Shown here piece by piece: positions 1 to 4,682 of a stretch of 7,280 nt of DNA. The DNA is from an uncultured Lachnospiraceae bacterium (GTDB taxonomy: Bacteria; Bacillota; Clostridia; Lachnospirales; Lachnospiraceae). The notes under the pieces are model-generated. The model was given only the letters and a program-made list of their open reading frames with translations, was not told where the DNA came from and did not search any database. The DNA lies in assembly GCA_934402515.1 (NCBI GenBank), contig CAKRTZ010000077.1, positions 1-7,280 on the forward strand, in the 5' to 3' direction. Each line of letters starts with the position of its first letter. The stretch's first letter is position 1. The position numbers and the translations under genes were made by a program.

Positions 1-4
1 ATTT

Positions 5-33
5 TTAACAAAATCAATTAGTTTTGCGATTAT
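5..33 (+). promoter_or_regulatory. possible promoter of the U32-like gene
   Basis: A TTAACA hexamer (5-10, one mismatch to TTGACA) is followed after 17 bp by GATTAT (28-33, four of six matches to TATAAT). A transcript would start near position 40 and give a leader of about 20 nt. The -10 is weak and the window edge hides the upstream context, so the gene may instead be read from further upstream. Confidence 0.25.
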
Positions 34-50
34 AAACCGCAAAACTTTTT
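20..50 (+). terminator. hairpin plus T-run just before the U32-like gene (terminator or operator)
   Basis: AGTTTTGCG (20-28) and CGCAAAACT (38-46) are perfect 9-bp inverted arms around a 9-nt loop, followed by five T (46-50). This could be the rho-independent terminator of a gene ending left of the window. The dyad also covers the -10 and expected start site of the possible promoter at 5-33, so it could equally be an operator. The sequence alone does not decide between these. Confidence 0.4.
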
Positions 51-61
51 AACGAAATATT

Positions 62-973
62 ATGAACATGAATAACAAATCAATCGCATACTACCACCTC
101 CCCGGCTTATTTGAATTTTACGAACTATACCGGGTATTTCTCCCCCTGTACCGGGAACATCGGGAATATTTTTACGACTGGTGCGAAATCGGCTCTATCT
201 ATGGCGCCCCGGCAGACTGCCTCTGGGGTGGCGGACGCGCCGGATTCGGGGACAGCAATCCGGAAGAAGTGCTGGCTCTGATGGAGGAATACGGCATTTC
301 TGCCCGGCTCACCTTCAGCAATTCCCTGCTCACAGAGGAACACCTTTCCGACAAAAAGTGCAATGACCTCTGTGCCCTGTTTGAGAAAAACGAGGGCGTT
401 TCCAACGGCGTCATTGTCCACTCGGATTTACTCCTGCAATATTTAAAAACCAACTACCCGGAACTTTATCTTGTTTCTTCTACCACTAAGGTTCTTACCC
501 GGTTTTCCCAGCTTTCGGAGGAACTAAACCGGGAGTATTTCCGCTATGTGGTGCCGGATTTTCGCCTGAACAAAGAACTTGAAAAATTGGATACTTTATC
601 CCAGCCCTTGAAAGATAAGGTGGAATTTCTGTGTAACGAATGCTGCTGGTTTGGCTGTAAGGATAGAAAAGCCTGCTACGAGGCGGTGAGCCGCAAGAAT
701 CTGGGAGAAAGTTTTTCGGAACATCATTGCACGGCACCAGGTGCCAAGGAAGGCTACCGCTTTTCTAAGGCAATGAAAAATCCCGGTTTTATCGGTGTCT
801 GCGACATTCAAAATATCTACTTGCCAATGGGATTTTCCAATTTTAAAATAGAAGGACGGGGACTGGGCAGTGCCCTGGTTCTGGAATTTTTGCTTTATTA
901 CATGACGAAACCGGAATACCAGCTCCAGGTCCGAGAAGAAATTTACCTGGACAATATGCTGGATTTGTTTTGA
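62..973 (+). CDS. U32-like (peptidase U32/UbiU-UbiV-related) cysteine-cluster protein
   Basis: This is a 303-residue soluble protein with no signal peptide or membrane segment. Its C-terminal part carries the marks of the U32 'peptidase' superfamily: a cysteine cluster (C191, C194, C195, C199, C205, then C223 and C247) and a KIEGR motif at 262-266. In U32 proteins a similar K-I-E-G-R sequence follows the cysteines, and in UbiU/UbiV-type members four cysteines hold an iron-sulfur cluster. The N-terminal half has another conserved-looking stretch, C53-LWGGGR. The family is better regarded as a TIM-barrel Fe-S or RNA/cofactor-modifying enzyme than as a proven protease, and the substrate here is unknown. 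An in-frame stop at 50-52 limits the start to ATG 62 or ATG 68; neither has a clear Shine-Dalgarno sequence. GC is locally high (41 of 60 bases at 181-240), unlike the abiE genes that follow. The superfamily link is fairly secure; specific function is not. Confidence 0.7.
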   Translation: MNMNNKSIAYYHLPGLFEFYELYRVFLPLYREHREYFYDWCEIGSIYGAPADCLWGGGRAGFGDSNPEEVLALMEEYGISARLTFSNSLLTEEHLSDKKCNDLCALFEKNEGVSNGVIVHSDLLLQYLKTNYPELYLVSSTTKVLTRFSQLSEELNREYFRYVVPDFRLNKELEKLDTLSQPLKDKVEFLCNECCWFGCKDRKACYEAVSRKNLGESFSEHHCTAPGAKEGYRFSKAMKNPGFIGVCDIQNIYLPMGFSNFKIEGRGLGSALVLEFLLYYMTKPEYQLQVREEIYLDNMLDLF

Positions 974-1014
974 ATAGTTTCGATTTTTATAATTGGGATG
1001 TTGTATTTAAAAAG

Positions 1015-1030
1015 TTTACAATGGTGTAAA
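1015..1030. promoter_or_regulatory. abiE operator copy 1 (inverted repeat)
   Basis: TTTACA (1015-1020), spacer ATGG, TGTAAA (1025-1030): a perfect 6-bp-arm dyad overlapping the -35. Outer flanks are G on the left and T on the right, the same as in copy 2. AbiEi proteins of known AbiE systems bind paired inverted repeats upstream of their own operon, so this is the likely binding site. Confidence 0.75.
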
Positions 1031-1043
1031 TAAAATGTATAAT
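1015..1043 (+). promoter_or_regulatory. promoter of the abiE operon
   Basis: The -35 is TTTACA (1015-1020) and the -10 is a perfect TATAAT (1038-1043), with an optimal 17-bp spacer. The expected transcription start is near 1050, about 24 nt before the abiEi ATG. The -35 is the left arm of the first operator dyad, and the start site falls within the second dyad, so a bound repressor would block polymerase at both points. Confidence 0.8.
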
Positions 1044-1044
1044 G

Positions 1045-1060
1045 TTTACACTATTGTAAA
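1045..1060. promoter_or_regulatory. abiE operator copy 2 (inverted repeat)
   Basis: TTTACA (1045-1050), spacer CTAT, TGTAAA (1055-1060): the same dyad as copy 1, exactly 30 bp downstream, about three helical turns. It covers the expected transcription start. The identical arms with a mostly different 4-nt centre suggest selection on the arms. Confidence 0.75.
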
Positions 1061-1073
1061 TTTGGAGCGGTAA

Positions 1074-1667
1074 ATGAATAAGTATGAGCAGATGCAATTT
1101 TTGTTAAAAGAAAATAATGGATATTTATTTACAGCAAAAGTAGAGGCGGTAGGTATATCAAGAACATATCTGGCAAAGTTTGTAAAAGAAAATAATCTCG
1201 AAAAGGTTGCAAAGGGAATTTACATTTCGCAGGAAACCTGGGAGGATAGATTATATATTTTACAAATTTGCAATCCTAAAATTATTTATGCAGGAGAAAC
1301 CGCACTATATCTGCATGGGATGACAGAGAGGGAATATAGTGAAATTGTCGTTACAGTACCACCTCGATTTAATCAAACAAGATTAAGAGGCAAAGGTATT
1401 AAGGTACATCAGGAAAAACAGGAAATCTATCAGTTAGGGATTACAGAGATTGAAACAAATTTTGGCAACAAGGTAAGGGTATATGATAAAGAGAGATGTA
1501 TCTGCGACATTATAAAAAATAGACATACTGTTGAAGTACAACAATTTCAGTGTGCATTAAAAACATTTATGGCTGATAAGTCTAAGGATATGTCAAAGTT
1601 GATGTCGTATGGTGCCAAATTAAAAATCCGCGATGAAATTATGAAATATGTGGAGGTAATGTTATGA
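1074..1667 (+). CDS. abiEi: AbiEi-family type IV antitoxin / transcriptional repressor
   Basis: This 197-residue protein is the first gene of a two-gene AbiE operon. Residues about 3-50 look like the N-terminal winged helix-turn-helix of AbiEi antitoxins, with a recognition-helix-type segment GISRTYLAKFVKE at 28-40 followed by a VAKGIY wing (45-50). The remainder matches the AbiEi C-terminal domain, including ETALYLHGM (75-83) and VYDKERCICDII (136-147), the usual Y-x-x-E-R-x-x-C-D signature. In studied AbiE systems this protein represses its own operon and antagonises the toxin without a stable protein-protein complex, the definition of type IV toxin-antitoxin. ATG 1074 is supported by GGAG at 1064-1067 with a 6-nt gap. 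The stop overlaps the toxin start by 4 nt (ATGA, 1664-1667), implying translational coupling. Composition is very AT-rich (15 G/C of 60 at 1081-1140), consistent with horizontal acquisition. Confidence 0.88.
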   Translation: MNKYEQMQFLLKENNGYLFTAKVEAVGISRTYLAKFVKENNLEKVAKGIYISQETWEDRLYILQICNPKIIYAGETALYLHGMTEREYSEIVVTVPPRFNQTRLRGKGIKVHQEKQEIYQLGITEIETNFGNKVRVYDKERCICDIIKNRHTVEVQQFQCALKTFMADKSKDMSKLMSYGAKLKIRDEIMKYVEVML

Positions 1668-2500
1668 TAAAATCTTCCATCCAGCTTAAGGCAAAAGTGA
1701 GAAATATATCCAAGGGCGATGATAAAGTAGCACAGGCGATTATCAGACTATATTTTATGGAAAGATTTCTGGAAAGAGTATCTCTATCTAAGTATAAAGA
1801 CCAGTTTGTACTAAAGGGTGGGATGCTTATATCTTCCCTTTTAGGTATCAATCTCAGAGCGACAATGGATATTGATACGACAGTGAAAGCCCTTCCTCTG
1901 ACAAAAGAAGATGTGCAGAGAATCATAACAGAAATAAGTGAGATACCATTAGAAGATAATATAATATTTCAGGTTACAGGGGTAGATACGATTATGGAAG
2001 ATTTCGACTATCCTGGTATTCGTGTGCATTTAGAGGGGTTACTTGAAAAGTTGAGACAACCTGTAAAAATTGATGTGTCAACGGACGATGTGATTACACC
2101 CAGTGCAGTGGAATATAAATATCCGCTTATTTTTGAAAAAAGAGAAATTTCATTAAATACATATAATGTTGAAACACTTCTTGCGGAAAAATCACAAACG
2201 ATAATAAATCGGGGACTGGCGAATACCAGAATGAGAGATTTTTATGATTTATATGAAATTGTACAGCGAATGAATTTCTCATGGGAAACCTACAAAGCTG
2301 CGTTTCAGGCAACCTGTAAAAGACGTGAAACAATATTTACAAGGGAAAAGGTAGAAAAAGAACTTGAAAATTTGTCGTCAAGTAAAGAAATGGAGAAAAG
2401 CTGGATTTCATTTAAAAGTAAAAACTATTTTGTTGATGATATTGAATATGCCAATCTGATAAGATGCATATTTCAAACAATCATGAAAATATATGAATAA
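1664..2500 (+). CDS. abiEii: AbiEii/AbiGii-family nucleotidyltransferase toxin
   Basis: This 278-residue cytoplasmic protein has all four AbiEii motifs. Motif I is LKGGMLISS (50-58) leading to R65 and ATMDID (66-71), whose D69 and D71 would bind metal. Motif II is VKIDVS (134-139, D137). Motif III is ETLLAEK (170-176). Motif IV is R189-x-RDFYDLY (191-197). This is the DNA polymerase-beta-like nucleotidyltransferase fold; related MenT toxins add nucleotides to tRNA acceptor ends, and AbiE was first described as a phage abortive infection system. The actual target here is not known. The reading frame is full length with intact catalytic residues, so the toxin is probably active. GGAGG at 1652-1656, 7 nt before ATG 1664, lies inside the antitoxin gene, so the toxin is made in coupling with its antitoxin. 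It ends 25 nt before the favoured start of the DUF3783 gene. Confidence 0.9.
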   Translation: MIKSSIQLKAKVRNISKGDDKVAQAIIRLYFMERFLERVSLSKYKDQFVLKGGMLISSLLGINLRATMDIDTTVKALPLTKEDVQRIITEISEIPLEDNIIFQVTGVDTIMEDFDYPGIRVHLEGLLEKLRQPVKIDVSTDDVITPSAVEYKYPLIFEKREISLNTYNVETLLAEKSQTIINRGLANTRMRDFYDLYEIVQRMNFSWETYKAAFQATCKRRETIFTREKVEKELENLSSSKEMEKSWISFKSKNYFVDDIEYANLIRCIFQTIMKIYE

Positions 2501-2525
2501 ATCAGTGGAGAACACACTAAAAAAC

Positions 2526-2888
2526 ATGAAAATTTTACTATTCAGAATCACACCAGAAAAAGAAGAAAAAATCCGGGAACTGTGCAAAAAACAGGGAATC
2601 CAGTTAAGCAAGGTTCCACGGAAGGACTATGGGCAGAAAATAGGTTATCTGGCAGGAATTAAGGGTTTTCCCAGAGAAAACAAGGTTTACCTGGGAGAGG
2701 AGTTTCCGGCGGAAATGCTGGTGTTTTCCGGCATGGATTCGGAGCAGTTGGATGCCTTTTTAAAAGTCTATCGGGAGAGTGGCATCCCGCTCATCGGATG
2801 TAAGGGGATTCTCACGCCTAATAACGTTTTCTGGACAGCAGAGGAATTGTTCCGGGAATTGTGGAAAGAGCACTTTGCGATACTATAA
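2526..2888 (+). CDS. DUF3783 domain protein
   Basis: This is a small soluble protein, 120 residues from ATG 2526. The second half fits the DUF3783 family: a PAEMLVFSGM segment, a D-x-FL (LDAFLKVYRESGIPLIGCKG) stretch, LTPNN followed by W, and an LFRELWKEH end. The function of the family is unknown to me. An in-frame ATG also exists at 2493, overlapping the toxin stop by 8 nt and adding 11 residues (MNKSVENTLKN). I prefer 2526 because the family-like sequence begins at MKILLF, but neither start has a good Shine-Dalgarno: the only GGAG, 2507-2510, is 15 nt from ATG 2526. GC rises from 17 of 60 bases at 2221-2280 to 27 of 60 at 2581-2640 and 31 of 60 at 2701-2760, so it probably belongs to the older chromosome rather than to the abiE insert. 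Its 3' end overlaps the convergent acetyltransferase gene by 6 nt. Confidence 0.75.
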   Translation: MKILLFRITPEKEEKIRELCKKQGIQLSKVPRKDYGQKIGYLAGIKGFPRENKVYLGEEFPAEMLVFSGMDSEQLDAFLKVYRESGIPLIGCKGILTPNNVFWTAEELFRELWKEHFAIL

Positions 2889-3341
2889 AGCAATCTCGTA
2901 CACATTCCGCAGGGGCGTCATACCGTAGGATTCGTAGGCGCTCACGGCGATTTTGTTGTAGCTCCACACCGTGAGGTTTACCCGCTGGGCGCCGATTTTC
3001 TTGGAACGCCGTTCCACTTCCTGGAACAGTTTTTTCCCGATGCCTTGATGCCGGTATTTTTCATCCACCACCAGCAAATCAATGTAAGCGGTTTTCATCC
3101 GCGCCATGCCGCTGCGTTCCAGCATGGAGACAAAGCAGCAGCCGACGATTTCCCGGTGTTCCTGGGCGAGAATCGAAATGACATTCTTGCTGGACACCAG
3201 ACTTTCGTAGGATTCCCTGGTCATGTACTGGTCAATCGGGGAAAACATATCCGGTCTGCAATTCACATCCACCTGATGAATCTGCAGCAACAGTCTGTCA
3301 ACGGCAGCATAATCTGACTTTCTCATATTCCGAATTAACAT
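2883..3341 (-). CDS. GNAT family N-acetyltransferase
   Basis: This is a soluble acetyl-CoA-dependent acetyltransferase, 152 residues from ATG 3341. The core acetyl-CoA site is VVDEKYRHQGIGKKLF, with the R/Q-x-x-G-x-G pattern (R-H-Q-G-I-G) on strand beta-4/helix alpha-3, preceded by AYIDLL. The later N-K-I-A-V-S-A-YESYGM stretch is the typical motif B end where Tyr can act in catalysis. The acceptor (protein N-terminus, amino acid or small molecule) cannot be predicted. A GTG at 3350 would lengthen it by three residues, but that codon lies inside the Shine-Dalgarno AGGGGG (3355-3350), which is 8 nt from ATG 3341, so the ATG is the better start. It converges on the DUF3783 gene with a 6-nt overlap of the 3' ends, with no terminator between them. 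Confidence 0.87.
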   Translation of the reverse strand: MLIRNMRKSDYAAVDRLLLQIHQVDVNCRPDMFSPIDQYMTRESYESLVSSKNVISILAQEHREIVGCCFVSMLERSGMARMKTAYIDLLVVDEKYRHQGIGKKLFQEVERRSKKIGAQRVNLTVWSYNKIAVSAYESYGMTPLRNVYEIAL

Positions 3342-3388
3342 TCCATGCACCCCCTGTGATAAGTGAGAGTTTTCTTTGTTCTACTATC

Positions 3389-3421
3389 AGTATAGTGCAT
3401 GAAATCGGCGTGATACTATAC
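3389..3421 (-). promoter_or_regulatory. candidate promoter/dyad upstream of the acetyltransferase gene
   Basis: On the minus strand TATACT (3394-3389) resembles a -10 box, about 45 nt before the AGGGGG/ATG. No good -35 is present (AGTATC at 17 bp). The -10 overlaps the left arm of a 7-bp inverted repeat, GTATAGT (3390-3396) and ACTATAC (3415-3421), separated by 18 bp, which might bind a regulator. Weak support only. Confidence 0.3.
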
Positions 3422-3452
3422 GATTTGCGCCATATAATATAAAAATCCTGCC

Positions 3453-3485
3453 AAAAACCCTCCCACTTATGTCAACGGGAGGGTT
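3453..3485 (-). terminator. rho-independent terminator of the araC-type gene
   Basis: On the minus strand AACCCTCCC (3485-3477) pairs with GGGAGGGTT (3464-3456), a 9-bp GC-rich stem with a 12-nt loop, followed by a T-run (3457-3453). The 5' arm is made of the last codons of the AraC-family gene, and its TGA stop (3474-3472) lies in the loop, so the hairpin overlaps the coding region. Confidence 0.85.
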
Positions 3486-4338
3486 CTTTGCTTTCATCCT
3501 GGTCTGATTTGCTTGTTTTGCGGTAGCTGCTGGGAGAAACCCCCGCTACCTTTTTAAAGGTCTGGGAAAAGTAACTGGAGGAGGAAAAGCCACAGGTGCG
3601 GCTGATGACGGAAAGAGAGTAGTCCGTAGTCGCCAGCAGCTTTTCAGCTTTTTTCACCCGGGCATGCATGAGATAGTTGATGGGGGAAATCCCATACTCA
3701 TCGGTAAAGGCATGCACCAGATAATATTTATTCACATGGGAAAATTTTGCCAGCTGCTCCAGGGAGAGATCGTCCCCACAGTTCTGGTCAATGTAGCGTC
3801 GCACGGAATCGCAAAGGTGGGACGCTTTTTTATTTGCGGGACTTAAAATGGTAGAAAAATTGGTCTGGCGCCCGAAAAGAACAATGAGGATCTCCATCAA
3901 ATCCTGGCACACAGTTTCATAGCCGGGAGAACGGGTTTCGATTTCCTTAAGCATCACTTTTAAATAGAAGTTAATGGTATCCTTGATTTCTTTAAAATTT
4001 ACAATACAGAAGTTGGCATTGTTATTTTCTACGGAAAGTTCCAGCCCCTCGATTCCAAGGACGATATATTTTAGCGGATTGGCATTGAAACCAAGCTCCG
4101 TGTGGGACACATTGGGATTGATGACCACCAGGTCATTAGTAGAAACGGGAAAAATATTGTCCTCCACCTGGAACTGTCCCACGCCGTCAATCACATAGAA
4201 AAGCTCGGAGCAGTAGTGGGTGTGGGGTGTGCTGAGCCAGTCACCACCGTAGGTTGCAGAGGAAACATATAAAAGTCTTGCTTTATCTCTTGTCAAATAT
4301 TCCTTTGGAACAGAGATATCGTAACGCTCATTGCCCAT
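3472..4338 (-). CDS. AraC-family transcriptional regulator (cupin + AraC HTH)
   Basis: This is a 288-residue DNA-binding regulator from ATG 4338. The N-terminal half is an AraC-type cupin sensor: residues about 39-81 run from HTHYCSELFYVIDG to VVINPNVSHTE, with the paired histidines of a small-molecule pocket. The C-terminal 100 residues are the double helix-turn-helix. The first HTH is about 191-223 (LSLEQLAKFSHVNKYYLVHAF), and the second about 240-274, with the family signature CGFSSSSYFSQTFKKVAGVSPSSYR. A charged 14-residue tail follows. A TTG at 4350 would extend it by four residues, but that codon sits in the Shine-Dalgarno GGAGG (4348-4344), which is 5 nt before ATG 4338. It is divergent from a carbohydrate ABC importer operon, the usual arrangement for a sugar-responsive local regulator. 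The mirrored element upstream of both genes suggests it acts on both promoters. The inducer is unknown, presumably a sugar taken up by the importer. Confidence 0.92.
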   Translation of the reverse strand: MGNERYDISVPKEYLTRDKARLLYVSSATYGGDWLSTPHTHYCSELFYVIDGVGQFQVEDNIFPVSTNDLVVINPNVSHTELGFNANPLKYIVLGIEGLELSVENNNANFCIVNFKEIKDTINFYLKVMLKEIETRSPGYETVCQDLMEILIVLFGRQTNFSTILSPANKKASHLCDSVRRYIDQNCGDDLSLEQLAKFSHVNKYYLVHAFTDEYGISPINYLMHARVKKAEKLLATTDYSLSVISRTCGFSSSSYFSQTFKKVAGVSPSSYRKTSKSDQDESKEPSR

Positions 4339-4365
4339 AAAAACCTCCAAAGTGCGATTTTCTTC

Positions 4366-4394
4366 ATTATACTACGAAAAAATAGTGGTGTATT
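4366..4394 (-). promoter_or_regulatory. promoter of the araC-type regulator gene
   Basis: A perfect TATAAT is read on the minus strand at 4371-4366. The -35 region at a 17-bp spacing is poor (AATACA, 4394-4389), as expected of a promoter needing an activator. The start would be near 4359, about 20 nt before ATG 4338. The upstream 15-bp element ends 42 bp before the -10. Confidence 0.65.
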
Positions 4395-4402
4395 GTATAA
4401 AA

Positions 4403-4428
4403 TTGTTGTGAAATGTTAATATCTTGCT
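4403..4428 (-). promoter_or_regulatory. predicted AraC-type operator, regulator side
   Basis: On the minus strand AGCAAGATATTAACA (4428-4414), three bases, then CACAACAA (4410-4403). It matches the transporter-side copy at 22 of 26 positions, with the first 15 bases identical. It sits at about -69 to -44 from the predicted start of the regulator gene, a typical activator position. Confidence 0.7.
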
Positions 4429-4574
4429 AAACAATATAATGAAACGAAAAACGAAAAGTACTATCAATTTGCACATCAAAATAAAACGTTGAAAATAAAT
4501 TTGGGAAAAAATGACGGAAAAGTAGAGCGAAAAAATGAAAAACCGGCGAAAACTTTATCTTTTTTAATAAAAAC

Positions 4575-4600
4575 AGCAAGATATTAACAAAACAGAACAA
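4575..4600 (+). promoter_or_regulatory. predicted AraC-type operator, transporter side
   Basis: AGCAAGATATTAACA (4575-4589), three bases, then CAGAACAA (4593-4600): the inverted twin of the element at 4428-4403. It ends its 15-bp core 42 bp before the -10 at 4632, exactly the distance found on the regulator side, and would lie at about -69 to -44 of the transporter transcript. Confidence 0.7.
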
Positions 4601-4608
4601 CATAGAAA

Positions 4609-4637
4609 TTGAATAGCAAGATAGATAAAGATATAAT
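4609..4637 (+). promoter_or_regulatory. promoter of the ABC importer operon
   Basis: The -35 is TTGAAT (4609-4614, four of six matches), the spacer 17 bp, and the -10 a perfect TATAAT (4632-4637). The start is expected near 4644, about 39 nt before the binding protein ATG. A partial operator copy, AGCAAGATA (4615-4623), fills the first half of the spacer. Confidence 0.75.
4615..4623 (+). repeat. third partial copy of the operator core (AGCAAGATA)
   Basis: The first nine bases of the 15-bp element recur here in the same orientation as the copy at 4575, exactly 40 bp downstream, directly after the -35. There is no counterpart at the equivalent place in the regulator promoter. It could be a lower-affinity promoter-proximal site, or chance in AT-rich DNA. 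Confidence 0.4.
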
Positions 4638-4682
4638 AAAACCATCAATAAATGATGTATTGTTTCATAAGGAGGATTCAAT

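Larger units (their letters stand above)
4339..4682. promoter_or_regulatory. divergent regulatory region between araC-type gene and ABC operon
   Basis: This 344-bp gap contains no convincing gene. It holds the minus-strand promoter of the regulator near its left end, the plus-strand promoter of the transporter near its right end, and two inverted copies of a 26-bp element placed identically before each promoter. Between them lies an A-rich stretch with runs of four to six A at roughly helical intervals (about 4478-4552). A 7-bp tandem AACGAAA (4443-4456) is also present. Confidence 0.8.

Noticed and set aside
125..811. Several minus-strand open frames opposite the U32-like gene
   Set aside because: They are shadow frames of a well-supported gene in GC-richer DNA, with no ribosome binding sites or family motifs.
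971..2499. TGAATA at both edges of the abiE block (971-976 and 2494-2499) as a target-site duplication
   Set aside because: Six AT-rich bases are expected often by chance, and the right copy includes the toxin's own stop codon.
3433..3438. TATAAT on the plus strand between the acetyltransferase and AraC-type genes
   Set aside because: There is no matching -35 (GTGATA at 17 bp), and no plus-strand gene follows for more than a kilobase.
4436..4460. Catabolite repression (cre) site near the ATGAAACGAAAAACGA sequence
   Set aside because: It does not keep the central A-R-C-G core in the right register of the cre consensus.
4414..4589. The 15-bp inverted repeat as ends of an insertion element
   Set aside because: The 146 bp between the copies has no coding capacity for a transposase and no flanking duplication. 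The equal 42-bp spacing to two -10 boxes fits operators better.
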